From Sphingobacterium prati (GTDB lineage Bacteria; Bacteroidota; Bacteroidia; Sphingobacteriales; Sphingobacteriaceae), in contig NZ_JABJWY010000024.1 of assembly GCF_013167215.1 (NCBI RefSeq), positions 1-64,000 on the forward strand: a stretch of 64,000 bases of DNA, in the 5' to 3' direction. Under the pieces are notes generated by a model. That model was not told the origin of the DNA and did not search any database. It was given only the letters and a program-made list of their open reading frames with translations. Shown here piece after piece: positions 53,592 through 62,746 of the stretch (positions are counted from its first letter, which is position 1; each line of letters opens with the position of its first letter). Made by a program: the position numbers and the translations under genes.

Positions 53592-54572
53592 ATGCTCAAG
53601 GATACATTTGGACGTGTACACAACTATTTACGGATATCGCTCACCGATAACTGCAATCTACGTTGCTTCTATTGTATGCCGGAGGAAGAATATAGTTTTA
53701 CTCCACATAACCGACTGATGCAAGTCGACGAGATTGAGCAATTGACCGAGCTATTTGTAACGCAGGGTATTAGCAAGATCCGTCTGACTGGTGGTGAACC
53801 TCTGGTACGCAAGGATGCTCCGGCCATTATCGAACGTTTAGCTCAACTACCAGTCGAACTGCATATGACCAGCAATGGCATACGTATTGACGATATGTTG
53901 CCTCAATTAGTGGCAGCGCAGTTCAAAAGCATTAACATCAGTCTGGATACTTTACGATCGGAGCGTTTTTTTAAGATTACCCGGAGGGATTACTTCGAAC
54001 GCGTGCGTGCCAATATTGATCTTCTCCTGCAGCACGGCATCCGTACTAAGATCAACATGGTGGTGATGAAAGGGATCAATGAGGACGAGATCCTTGACTT
54101 TGTAGCGCTGACCAAAGCCAATCCTCTTGAAATAAGATTTATCGAATTTATGCCATTTAGCGGAAACAAGTGGACCAGCAACCAAGTATATACACAGGTC
54201 GATATACTAAATAAAATACATACTGTTTATACAACAGAATCTATTACAGCAGGTCCTCATGATACGGCCAAAGCATTTTCAATTGCCGGCCATGCTGGGC
54301 GTATCGCAATTATCAGTACGATGACAGCACCCTTCTGTGCCGGCTGCAACCGCATACGACTCACCGCTGACGGTAAACTTAAAAATTGTTTATTTTCCGC
54401 TGATGAGACAGATCTATTGACAGTTTTGCGGGCCGGTGGTAAAGTACTGCCATTGATCCAGGAAAATATACGTTCCAAATCAAAAGAGCTGGGTGGGCAA
54501 TTAGCGACAAATTTTGAACATATAGACACCGATTTTCTGAAAAATCGGAGCATGATTACAATTGGTGGATGA
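53592..54572 (+). CDS. moaA: GTP 3',8-cyclase
   Basis: A 326-residue radical SAM enzyme. The first 4Fe-4S cluster is bound by Cys21, Cys25, Cys28 (CNLRCFYC) and the second by the C-terminal CAGCNRIRLTADGKLKNC set. RLTGGEPLVRKD is the SAM-binding glycine motif, and the chain ends in Gly-Gly, as required in MoaA. It converts GTP to the cyclic intermediate in the first step of molybdopterin synthesis. Its stop overlaps the next gene by 4 bases. Confidence 0.95.
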   Translation: MLKDTFGRVHNYLRISLTDNCNLRCFYCMPEEEYSFTPHNRLMQVDEIEQLTELFVTQGISKIRLTGGEPLVRKDAPAIIERLAQLPVELHMTSNGIRIDDMLPQLVAAQFKSINISLDTLRSERFFKITRRDYFERVRANIDLLLQHGIRTKINMVVMKGINEDEILDFVALTKANPLEIRFIEFMPFSGNKWTSNQVYTQVDILNKIHTVYTTESITAGPHDTAKAFSIAGHAGRIAIISTMTAPFCAGCNRIRLTADGKLKNCLFSADETDLLTVLRAGGKVLPLIQENIRSKSKELGGQLATNFEHIDTDFLKNRSMITIGG

Positions 54573-56338
54573 CAAAACATACAGGTATAATTATATTAGC
54601 GGCGGGCAATTCTTCACGGCTTGGGCTTCCCAAGCAATTGCTCGAATTTGAAGGTGAATCGCTCTTAAAACGCATCAGCAGGGAGGCCTTGGCGGTTCCG
54701 GATGTCGTTGTCACGGTAGTTATCGGCGCCTATCCCGATCCAATCCATTCAACCTTACAGCATAGTAACGTGAGCATCGTGATCAATCCGCGTTGGGCGA
54801 CTGGTTTATCGAGCTCCGTTATTGTTGGATTGAAGGATATGTTGGAAAACCAGCCGCTTCTGGACCGTTGTATTATCAGCTTATGCGATCAGCCTTTTGT
54901 GGATCAACACGTCTTTCAACAGCTTCTTCAACTTGCCGATAGCAGCGGAAAAGGTATTGTCGCTACGGGTTTTGCAGGAACATGGGGGGCACCGGTTCTC
55001 TTTGAAAAAAAATACTTCGATAGGCTGATGCAGCTTGAAGGCCAAAAGGGTGCGAAGAAACTTGCTGAGCAATACCCTGATGACCGAGCAATATTCCTTT
55101 ACGAACCCGCAAAATACGATGTGGATACCCAAGAGGACTACTTCAATCTGCCACATCAATTTATTAGTGTTCAACAGGCGAAAGATATTATCCATCATTA
55201 TATCCCTGCCTCGCAGGAACAGCAAGTAGCCATTCAAGATGCACTTGGACATACGCTATCCCGTACTGTAATCGCATCACAAGCCATTCCGGGCTTTGCG
55301 CAGTCTTCAATGGACGGTTATGCCATCTGTTATGCCGATAGCGGACAAGAGCTTCCTGTTGTAGATAAGATACCCGCCGGCACTACAACTCCTAGGACAC
55401 TACACAGCGGACAGGCCATGCGCATCTATACTGGCGCACCACTACCGTTTGGTGCCGACACCGTCGTGATGCAGGAAAAAGTAGAAGTAAGTAAAACAAA
55501 TACGATCCGCATACAGGACGAGGCATTAAAACTGGGGGACAATGTCCGCCCCGAGGGCGCTGAAATCAGTGCTGGGGCTGTCGCAATGCTCCCCGGAACC
55601 AGCCTGACACCCGCCGCTATCGGTTATCTAGCCAACATCGGCTGTACTGAGGTGACGGTATACGCTCCACCCAAAATCCATATTATCCTCACCGGTGACG
55701 AACTGAGAGCAACGGGGGGCAGGATTGGATATGGCGAAGTTTATGAATCCAATTCTTATCAGCTGAAGGCTGCCTTGCAACAAATGGGAATATCTAGCGT
55801 CGAATACCAACATGTGCTGGACGACAAACAGCAACTCAAACAAGCTTTGCAAGAGGCATTGAAAACGGCCGATATTGTACTTTTAGTTGGTGGTGTAAGT
55901 GTAGGCGACTACGATTATGTCGTGGACGTTGCTAAAGGCTGTGGCGTAAAGCAACGTTTCCATCGCATCCGACAGAAACCGGGCAAACCCCTATTTTTTG
56001 GTACGCGGGAGCAAAAAATAGTTTTTGGACTGCCCGGCAATCCTTCCTCAGCACTGACCTGCTTTTATCTATATGTTAAGCCGGCTTTGGAACAGATCAT
56101 GCAGCTTCCCGACCGCAACCGCAGCATCAAAACACATACTACCCATGCATACAGCAAAAAACCTGGTCTGACCCACTTTCTGAAAGCGTACTATGATGGG
56201 CATGTGGTCGAACCCCTCCATGCACAGGAGTCTTATAGACTCCACTCCTATGCACAGGCTAATTGCCTATTGATCCTAGAAGAGGATGCCGAAGGCTGTG
56301 CAGTGGGCGACGAAGTTTTTATACATCTTTTAACCTAG
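54569..56338 (+). CDS. MocA-like nucleotidyltransferase fused to MoeA
   Basis: A 589-residue fusion. Residues 1-195 are a MocA/MobA-type nucleotidyltransferase (IILAAGNSSRLGLPKQLLEF, LCDQPFVDQHVF). Residues about 200-589 are MoeA (SSMDGYAICYADSG, GADTVVMQEKVEV, GGVSVGDYDYVVDVAK, VFGLPGNPSSALTCFYLY). MoeA inserts molybdenum into molybdopterin; MocA adds CMP to make the cytosine dinucleotide. The pairing in one chain could hand the product directly from one step to the next. It is downstream of and coupled to moaA. Confidence 0.92.
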   Translation: MTKHTGIIILAAGNSSRLGLPKQLLEFEGESLLKRISREALAVPDVVVTVVIGAYPDPIHSTLQHSNVSIVINPRWATGLSSSVIVGLKDMLENQPLLDRCIISLCDQPFVDQHVFQQLLQLADSSGKGIVATGFAGTWGAPVLFEKKYFDRLMQLEGQKGAKKLAEQYPDDRAIFLYEPAKYDVDTQEDYFNLPHQFISVQQAKDIIHHYIPASQEQQVAIQDALGHTLSRTVIASQAIPGFAQSSMDGYAICYADSGQELPVVDKIPAGTTTPRTLHSGQAMRIYTGAPLPFGADTVVMQEKVEVSKTNTIRIQDEALKLGDNVRPEGAEISAGAVAMLPGTSLTPAAIGYLANIGCTEVTVYAPPKIHIILTGDELRATGGRIGYGEVYESNSYQLKAALQQMGISSVEYQHVLDDKQQLKQALQEALKTADIVLLVGGVSVGDYDYVVDVAKGCGVKQRFHRIRQKPGKPLFFGTREQKIVFGLPGNPSSALTCFYLYVKPALEQIMQLPDRNRSIKTHTTHAYSKKPGLTHFLKAYYDGHVVEPLHAQESYRLHSYAQANCLLILEEDAEGCAVGDEVFIHLLT

Positions 56339-56344
56339 CTAGCC

Positions 56345-57079
56345 ATGCAGTTTGAACTCTTCTATTTCTTTCTGTTTATTCTCGCATTCCTGTACGCCGC
56401 TGTGGGACATGGTGGCGCCAGCGGTTATCTAGCTTTGATGGCGCTTTATGGTATTGCACCCCAGGAGATGAAGCCTACAGCACTCGTGCTTAATCTTTTT
56501 GTTTCGTTAACCTCATTTATTCAATATTACAGAGGCAATTATTTTAAACGCAATCTGTTTTTGATGGTGGCTGCTGCATCTGTACCAATGGCATTTATTG
56601 GTGGCATGATTACTCTTGAGGATCATCTTTACAAACGATTGCTGGGTCTATTGCTGCTCTTCCCGATCTTTCGCTTTTTCTTTTTTAAGAGCCCATCGGC
56701 GGATGAACTCAAATCATTTAATACGTTAGGAGCACTCCTGATCGGTGCTGTTGTAGGTCTGTTGTCCGGCATGATTGGAATCGGTGGCGGAATTATCCTA
56801 TCGCCGTTTTTGATCTTACTCAAATGGACTGATCAAAAACAAACTGCAGCCATCAGCGCTTCATTTATTTTCGTAAATTCATTGTCAGGACTGGGGGGTA
56901 TGCTTACAAAGGGGATTTCATTTAATGTACACATGTGGGGCTACATTGCCGTCGCGTTCTCAGGTGGCCTATTGGGTGCTTATCTAGGATCAAAAATATT
57001 AAAACAAGATGTTTTAAAATATGTGCTTGCCACCGTGCTTTTGGTAGCGGCATATAAATTATTATTTACAACAGCTTAA
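56345..57079 (+). CDS. TauE/SafE-family permease
   Basis: A 244-residue integral membrane protein with about eight hydrophobic helices and the family glycine repeat (VGHGGASGYLALMAL, LSGMIGIGGGIILSPFLILL). TauE/SafE permeases export sulfite or organosulfur anions. In this cofactor operon it could handle a sulfur or molybdenum oxyanion. No ModABC transporter is present in the window. The stop lies 9 bases from the next gene. Confidence 0.85.
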   Translation: MQFELFYFFLFILAFLYAAVGHGGASGYLALMALYGIAPQEMKPTALVLNLFVSLTSFIQYYRGNYFKRNLFLMVAAASVPMAFIGGMITLEDHLYKRLLGLLLLFPIFRFFFFKSPSADELKSFNTLGALLIGAVVGLLSGMIGIGGGIILSPFLILLKWTDQKQTAAISASFIFVNSLSGLGGMLTKGISFNVHMWGYIAVAFSGGLLGAYLGSKILKQDVLKYVLATVLLVAAYKLLFTTA

Positions 57080-57088
57080 AATAAAGGT

Positions 57089-57595
57089 ATGCATATAACG
57101 TTTGTCTTCTTGATACTATCTATTTTGTATTTTCCTCTCTACGGGCAACAACCAGCTAATATTGGCGTTACTGTCTTTGGAAAGCAGGAAACCAACATAA
57201 CGTTGGAGCAGATCAGACAACTTCCAACACACTCGCTCGATAGCGTGCGGATTTATAACCATACGGGTGCTTATCGGTCCACCCTCAAAAATATCGAGGG
57301 TGGTCTGCTAAAGGACCTGTTGAAAAACATCACCTTTCCTGCTGAGTCCCCAAAAGCACTCAGCGAATACTATGTAGTTTGCGAGGCTACTGACGGTTAT
57401 AGCGTTGTATTTTCGTGGAACGAGCTATTCAACACCAACGTCGGTGATCATGCCCTGCTGGTAACCAATATTGAACGCGCCAGCCTAGGCAAAGAAAAAG
57501 GCCCCTATGTACTGCTTTCCACCGCGGATGTGGCCACAGGCAGACGTTATGTAAAAGGGTTGCATTATATCCACATTAAACGTATCGAAAAATGA
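57089..57595 (+). CDS. Secreted molybdopterin-fold (sulfite oxidase-like) protein
   Basis: A 168-residue exported protein (signal peptide FVFLILSILYFPLYGQ). The mature part resembles the oxidoreductase molybdopterin-binding fold, with GGLLKDLLKNITFP, DGYSVVFSWNELFN and the ending STADVATGRRYVKGLHYIHI. The cofactor-binding cysteine is not obvious (one Cys, in VVCEATDG), so it may bind without catalysis. Co-transcribed with molybdopterin genes; overlaps moaD by 4 bases. Confidence 0.75.
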   Translation: MHITFVFLILSILYFPLYGQQPANIGVTVFGKQETNITLEQIRQLPTHSLDSVRIYNHTGAYRSTLKNIEGGLLKDLLKNITFPAESPKALSEYYVVCEATDGYSVVFSWNELFNTNVGDHALLVTNIERASLGKEKGPYVLLSTADVATGRRYVKGLHYIHIKRIEK

Positions 57596-57819
57596 GAATA
57601 CAAGTGAAGACATTTGGTGCTTTAACAGAAATCCTCGAAAGGGAGTTTTATGTCACAGCGGCTGACACTGCTGAGTTGCTCACTGCCCTATCCCGCCAGC
57701 ATCCAGACCTTGCCCATCGCAAACTGTTAGTTGCTGTTAACAACACAATAATTAACACCCCGGTAGACTTACGGGAAAAAGATGTTGTGGCTTTGATGCC
57801 ACCCTATTCAGGAGGATAA
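57592..57819 (+). CDS. moaD: Molybdopterin synthase small subunit
   Basis: A 75-residue ubiquitin-like protein ending in Gly-Gly (LMPPYSGG), as in MoaD, where the terminal glycine is converted to a thiocarboxylate by MoeB. It donates sulfur to the pterin together with MoaE. It overlaps the preceding gene and starts 3 bases before the adenylyltransferase gene. Confidence 0.93.
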   Translation: MRIQVKTFGALTEILEREFYVTAADTAELLTALSRQHPDLAHRKLLVAVNNTIINTPVDLREKDVVALMPPYSGG

Positions 57820-57822
57820 GTA

Positions 57823-58929
57823 ATGCAGAATGAACGTTACGAGAGACAGCTTGCCTTGCTAGGTTTTGGCGAGGCAGGTCAACAGAAGCTGCAGGCAGCA
57901 CGCCTCCTTGTTGTAGGGGCCGGCGGCCTAGGTTGTCCGGTACTCCAGTACCTAGTTGCAGCAGGTATTGGGCACATTGGTATTATTGATGATGATCGTG
58001 TGGAGCTGAACAATCTACACCGGCAGGTACTCTACGATACAACAGACATTGGCCATGCCAAAGCTGAGGTCGCAGCCCGTAAATTGAGACTGCAAAACCC
58101 CGATATTGACATTGCTTTTTGGGTAGAACAATTATGCCCTGCTAATGCAGCTGAACGTCTCCAACCCTATGATGTGATTTTGGACTGTACGGATAATTTC
58201 GCTACACGCTACCTGCTGTGCGATGTTTGTTACCTCTTGGACAAGCCTTTAGTTTTCGGTGCCATTTACCAATATGAAGGTCAATTAGCAGTTTTCAATG
58301 TAGCCGATGAAAAAGGTGTCAAGACCACCTACAGACATTTATTCCCGATACCCCCCGATCCTATGGAATCGCCCGATTGTAATGCTGCAGGAGTTTTGGG
58401 TGTGCTACCTGGGTTGATCGGAATTCATCAAGCCACAGAAGCTATTAAATTATTGACAGGTATAGGAACCATTTTAAACAATAAGCTAATGACAATCAAC
58501 CTGCTTGATAACGGCATATTTACTTTTAATATACCACAAACAAGTTTCGATGAAAGCTCCTATCCACGGAGCTTAAATGCATTGAAAGATTTCGATTATA
58601 TTCAGTATTGTGCTTCAGTGCGTAGTCAAATACAGGGTATAACGATAGCTGAACTGATAACCACCTGGGAGGCCACCGACCTCTTGCTTGTAGATGTACG
58701 AGAGTTCAATGAAACGCCCCGGCTCCAGGTAGCCCATCTCTCCATTCCCCTAGGTACATTGCCGACGCAATTGGAAAAAATCGACCGCAGGCGCATTGTT
58801 TTTATCTGTCAGAGCGGCAAACGCAGTCTAATGGCCGCACAATATTTCTACGACCAGCGAGGCAGCAGCCAACAGGTATTTCACCTGGAGGGCGGCATGA
58901 TCGCTTTAAAAAACTATTTAGATGACTAA
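57823..58929 (+). CDS. moeB: MoeB adenylyltransferase with rhodanese domain
   Basis: A 368-residue protein. Residues about 5-235 are an E1-like ThiF/MoeB domain with the nucleotide loop VVGAGGLGCPVLQYL and the LDCTDNFATRYLLCDV segment; residues about 270-368 are a rhodanese domain with the Cys-containing loop FICQSGKRSLMAAQYF. MoeB activates the C-terminus of MoaD by adenylation and the rhodanese supplies sulfur. The zinc-binding Cys pairs typical of MoeB are not evident. It overlaps moaE by 8 bases. Confidence 0.92.
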   Translation: MQNERYERQLALLGFGEAGQQKLQAARLLVVGAGGLGCPVLQYLVAAGIGHIGIIDDDRVELNNLHRQVLYDTTDIGHAKAEVAARKLRLQNPDIDIAFWVEQLCPANAAERLQPYDVILDCTDNFATRYLLCDVCYLLDKPLVFGAIYQYEGQLAVFNVADEKGVKTTYRHLFPIPPDPMESPDCNAAGVLGVLPGLIGIHQATEAIKLLTGIGTILNNKLMTINLLDNGIFTFNIPQTSFDESSYPRSLNALKDFDYIQYCASVRSQIQGITIAELITTWEATDLLLVDVREFNETPRLQVAHLSIPLGTLPTQLEKIDRRRIVFICQSGKRSLMAAQYFYDQRGSSQQVFHLEGGMIALKNYLDD

Positions 58930-59362
58930 ACAAAAAAACGATATATTTATACAAGGTCCCATTCCCCCGTCATTGATTGCAGATGTAATTGCAGAGCATG
59001 GTAATAAATCCGATATCGGTGCCCACAGTGTCTTTCTTGGACAGATCCGTGCTGACCAAGTCGGAGGTAAATCAGTTCAAGCTATTGAGTACAGTATCAA
59101 CAGCGAACTTGCGATGCTAAAAATGGCCGAGATCCGCAAAGCAATCTTTGACAACTATCCCGTCACCTGTATGCACGTGTACCACAGCGAGGGACTGGTA
59201 CAGGTAGGTGAAATCTGCTTCTTTGTATTTACCTCTTCAGCGCATCGTCGAGCAGCTATTGGTGCCTGTGACGAGCTTGTTGAACGCATAAAAAAAGAAA
59301 TGCCAATCTGGGGTAAAGAATTATTTGAAGACAATACTCATCAATGGAAAACTAATAGATAA
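58922..59362 (+). CDS. moaE: Molybdopterin synthase large subunit
   Basis: A 146-residue protein with MoaE landmarks: HSVFLGQIRAD, IEYSINSELAMLKMAEIRK and HVYHSEGLVQVGEICFFVFTSSAHRRAAI. It forms a heterotetramer with MoaD and adds two sulfurs to the precursor. Its start lies inside the moeB end. Confidence 0.94.
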   Translation: MTKQKNDIFIQGPIPPSLIADVIAEHGNKSDIGAHSVFLGQIRADQVGGKSVQAIEYSINSELAMLKMAEIRKAIFDNYPVTCMHVYHSEGLVQVGEICFFVFTSSAHRRAAIGACDELVERIKKEMPIWGKELFEDNTHQWKTNR

Positions 59363-59363
59363 C

Positions 59364-60272
59364 ATGGTTGATATTACATACAAAAGTACCACCTTAAGGA
59401 AGGCTATTGCGCTAGCAACGATAAAGGTATCATCCGAACATACCATCAAGCTTATCGAGCAGCGGCAGATTCCTAAAGGCGATATATTTGAATTTGCACG
59501 TGCTTCGGCACTGTTAGCGATAAAAAAGACAGGCGATATGATCCCCGATTGCCATCCTCTACCGGTAGAATATGCTGCAATTCGTTATACCCATTCCGGG
59601 TTGGAGATCAATATTGAAGTGGAGGTACATACGATATACAAAACGGGGGTCGAAGTGGAAGCCATGCATGGAGCTTCGGTCGCAGCACTGGTCATCTACG
59701 ATATGCTGAAGCCTGTGGACAAACAAGTAGAAATCCGAGGCATCCGTCTGCTCGAAAAACGGGGTGGCAAGAGTAATGAATCCCTTCCCTGGATCGAACA
59801 GCTCAAAACCGCCGTCGTAGTTTGTAGTGATTCGGTTGCCAAGAGCAATAAGGAAGATATTTCGGGAAAGCTCCTTTTCGAACTTCTCGAGCAGCAAGGA
59901 TTGCGCGATATTGCTTATTCAGTGATTGCAGATGAACGCGAGGCTATAGTGGAAAGGTTAGAATATTATCAGCGAACAGGAATTGATCTTTTAATTTTTA
60001 CCGGTGGAACTGGGCTTTCGGAGCGAGATATTACACCCGATACCGTAGCTCCATATATTACGAAGAACATTCCCGGCATTATGGAAACAGCACGCCAATA
60101 TGGCCAGCAACGTGTCAAAACAGCAATGCTATCCAGGGGCGTCGCGGGTTTTGCAAAGCATATGCTTATTCTCACGTTGCCTGGATCACCAAATGCTGTG
60201 CGAGAGAGTATTGCTGCAATTTTTCCACAGGTGCTCCATGTTTTTCAAGTTCGGGAAAACACGGGACATTAG
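59364..60272 (+). CDS. MoaC-MoaB fusion
   Basis: A 302-residue bifunctional protein. Residues about 1-145 are MoaC, with MVDITYKSTTLRKAIA at the start and VEAMHGASVAALVIYDMLK near the end; residues about 155-302 are MoaB/Mog (VVVCSDSVAKSNKEDISGK, IFTGGTGLSERDITPDTV). MoaC forms cyclic pyranopterin and MoaB adenylates molybdopterin. The start at ATG 59364, two bases after the moaE stop, is preferred over an upstream in-frame start at 59325. Its end overlaps the convergent cysteine desulfurase by 4 bases. Confidence 0.94.
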   Translation: MVDITYKSTTLRKAIALATIKVSSEHTIKLIEQRQIPKGDIFEFARASALLAIKKTGDMIPDCHPLPVEYAAIRYTHSGLEINIEVEVHTIYKTGVEVEAMHGASVAALVIYDMLKPVDKQVEIRGIRLLEKRGGKSNESLPWIEQLKTAVVVCSDSVAKSNKEDISGKLLFELLEQQGLRDIAYSVIADEREAIVERLEYYQRTGIDLLIFTGGTGLSERDITPDTVAPYITKNIPGIMETARQYGQQRVKTAMLSRGVAGFAKHMLILTLPGSPNAVRESIAAIFPQVLHVFQVRENTGH

Positions 60273-61408
60273 GCTAAATTTCTCAGCTTTCGGACCTGCT
60301 GTTTGACTTGTTCCAGCGTTTGGGCAATTTCCGCTTCGGTGGTAAATCTACCTAGACTAAATCGAATGGAAGAAAGTGCGTGCAGATCCGAAAGCCCCAT
60401 GGCTTTAAGTACGTGTGAAGGGCGGGAAGTTACTGCCGAGCATGCCGAACCACTAGATACAGAAATCGTCTTGAGCCGAATGATTAGCTGTTCGGAAAGC
60501 GCACCGGGAAAACAGATGTTTGTTGTATTGTAGAGCCTTTGGGGGCTATGGCCATTTCGGTATGCTCCAGTAATATCAAGTAGTTCAGTTTCGAGCGCAT
60601 CCCTAAGATGAGTTACCCGCTGTTGATCCCACTGGAGTTCATCAAGGGCAATTCGAAGGGCAGCGGCCATACCGATGATTCCTGCTGTATTGAGTGTACC
60701 GCCACGCCATCCCTGCTGCTGTCCACCACCATGCATCAGCGGGAAAATATCTTGTTTTGCACGATCGGAAATATAGAGTCCCCCGACGCCCTTCGGACCA
60801 TAAAATTTATGCGCCGAAAACACAAGAAAATCAACAGCAAGATCACAGAGATCAATTCGCATTTTACCGACTGCCTGGGTGGCATCACACAAGACGAACA
60901 CGTTATGCTGATGGGCAATTTCGCTTATCTCTTTTATGGGCAAAATAACACCTGTTTCATTATTCGCCAACATGGCACAAACCAACACCGTATCTTGCCG
61001 GATAATGCCGGTCAATGCATTCAGATCCAGCATTCCCTTCTCATCCACCTCAAGGTAAGAGACTTCAAATCCCAGCCGCTCCATAAAAACGCAAGCCTCC
61101 AGTACGGCTTTATGCTCGGTGACAATACTAACAATATGTTTCTTGACAGAAAACTGAAATCCCTTAATCGCTAAATTGATTCCTTCGGTAGCACCAGAAG
61201 TGTAGATAATATTTTTTGATCGGATACGAAATGCACTTGCGATCTCTTCTGTTGCTTCCTCGATAGTATCTTGCATCGTTAAGCTAAGCAGGTGCAGCCC
61301 AGCTGGGTTGGCATAATAAGTTGAAAAAAAGGGAAGCATTTCATCTAATACCCGCTCATCTACTGGTGTCGTTGCATTATAATCAAGATAGATAAAATTT
61401 GAATCCAT
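60269..61408 (-). CDS. Cysteine desulfurase (IscS/NifS type)
   Basis: A 379-residue PLP enzyme. The PLP lysine is in FSAHKFYGPKGVG, the persulfide cysteine in SSGSACSAVTSRPSH, and the start YLDYNATTPVDERVL is typical. It supplies sulfur, here most likely for the rhodanese of MoeB and for XdhC-assisted sulfuration of the hydroxylase cofactor (inference from position). It is convergent to the cofactor operon. Confidence 0.94.
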   Translation of the reverse strand: MDSNFIYLDYNATTPVDERVLDEMLPFFSTYYANPAGLHLLSLTMQDTIEEATEEIASAFRIRSKNIIYTSGATEGINLAIKGFQFSVKKHIVSIVTEHKAVLEACVFMERLGFEVSYLEVDEKGMLDLNALTGIIRQDTVLVCAMLANNETGVILPIKEISEIAHQHNVFVLCDATQAVGKMRIDLCDLAVDFLVFSAHKFYGPKGVGGLYISDRAKQDIFPLMHGGGQQQGWRGGTLNTAGIIGMAAALRIALDELQWDQQRVTHLRDALETELLDITGAYRNGHSPQRLYNTTNICFPGALSEQLIIRLKTISVSSGSACSAVTSRPSHVLKAMGLSDLHALSSIRFSLGRFTTEAEIAQTLEQVKQQVRKLRNLA

Positions 61409-61666
61409 TCGTTTAGATAATTATCATCTAATTTACACAATAATTTCGCGGATATCCATTGATTCTTAACAAAAGACTACGTCACGCCCGTAAGCCAATA
61501 GCAAGTTATTATATCAAAACTTTTGAACTATGAGCATTGTTCTTAACCAAAAATCGCGGAGACTTTGTTTCTCCAGGGGAAATAATCTCTAAAAGCTCAA
61601 ATAAATGTAGATCTTTTTTCGTATAGTCAGGATAAATATTAATAATAATTTAGTTAATCTAAAGAT

Positions 61667-62401
61667 ATGCCCGAAGGTCCTTCAATAGTATTGATAAAGG
61701 AACATCTCCAAAAGTTTGTAGGTGAAAAGATAATAGGTACTTCAGGAAATGCCAAATTCGATAAATATTGGTTAAATAATGAAGTGTTGTTAGATATCAA
61801 AACTTTTGGTAAACAATTGTATTTACTGTTTGATACAGCGGCCGTACGTATTCATTTACTTATGTTCGGTTCTTACAGTATTGATCAACAAACCAAAGCA
61901 GAAAGAAGTCTACGCCTCATGATACAATTTGAAACCGGTCGTATTTTTTTCTACACCTGCTCGGCTAAGATCGTTGATAAAACCTTCTTGTCTGAAATCG
62001 ATTGGGAGGCAGATGTGATGAGTCCTATCTGGAATCCCAAAAAAGCAAAGAAAAAATTGAAATCTTTACCAGATCTTATGATTTGTGATGCACTTCTGGA
62101 TCAAAATATCTTTTCGGGTGTCGGCAATATTATTAAAAATGAGGTGCTTTTCAGAATCCGAGTGCAGCCCGAAAGTTTAATCGGAAATTTACCTGCAAAA
62201 ATGATAGACAACCTAATTGTCGAAGCCCGTAATTACAGTTTTGATTTTTTACACTGGAAAAGAGCGTTTGTATTAAAAAAACATTGGTTGGTACACAATA
62301 AATCGATCTGTCCGAAATGCGGAGAAAGGATAATTCGAAACCATTTGGGCAAAACCAAAAGAAGATGTTTTTACTGCCTAAAAGATCAAAAACTTTACTA
62401 G
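61667..62401 (+). CDS. Endonuclease VIII-like DNA glycosylase
   Basis: A 244-residue member of the Fpg/Nei family. The N-terminus MPEGPSIVLIKEHL gives the catalytic proline and glutamate, the middle has the H2TH segment (DALLDQNIFSGVGNIIKNEVLF) and the C-terminus a zinc finger (CPKCGERI and CFYC). It excises oxidised bases and cuts the strand. Relatives in this phylum are called endonuclease VIII. It is a single-gene unit. Confidence 0.93.
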   Translation: MPEGPSIVLIKEHLQKFVGEKIIGTSGNAKFDKYWLNNEVLLDIKTFGKQLYLLFDTAAVRIHLLMFGSYSIDQQTKAERSLRLMIQFETGRIFFYTCSAKIVDKTFLSEIDWEADVMSPIWNPKKAKKKLKSLPDLMICDALLDQNIFSGVGNIIKNEVLFRIRVQPESLIGNLPAKMIDNLIVEARNYSFDFLHWKRAFVLKKHWLVHNKSICPKCGERIIRNHLGKTKRRCFYCLKDQKLY

Positions 62402-62429
62402 CTAAAATATTTTCGATCTATGTGTCCCG

Positions 62430-62600
62430 CTATAGATCACCTTGGTCAGATTTTTTTTTCTTCTCTTCTTTCACTATAGCCTTCGATAAAGGCCGGATTT
62501 CGGGTGTGTCTCCGAAAGCACCTCCTTCCTTTTTCAAATCTTTCTCTTTTTCTTTAGCATCATTTGTAATACCCTTAGGATCATCATAATTAATATTCAT
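62430..62600 (-). CDS. Small charged hypothetical protein
   Basis: A 56-residue lysine- and glutamate-rich protein (MNINYDDPKGITNDAKEKEK, GGAFGDTPEIRPLSKAIV). Its composition suggests a disordered stress-type protein. The start is taken at ATG 62598-62600. No domain can be assigned. It is flanked by genes on the plus strand. Confidence 0.5.
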   Translation of the reverse strand: MNINYDDPKGITNDAKEKEKDLKKEGGAFGDTPEIRPLSKAIVKEEKKKKSDQGDL

Positions 62601-62746
62601 CATCCAGTACATTAATATTTTATAAATTTAGTGATCTTTTATACATAACAATCGAACAGGCAAAATCGTTGATCGGCCAAATGAAAACATATGAAAAACA
62701 GCATAAACAAGTCTTCGAATTCCATATATTTGAATAAATTTTTAAA

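Noticed and set aside
61413..61431. Short palindrome TTAGAT/ATCTAA before the cysteine desulfurase
   Set aside because: Six-base arms in AT-rich DNA are expected by chance and no regulator match is evident.
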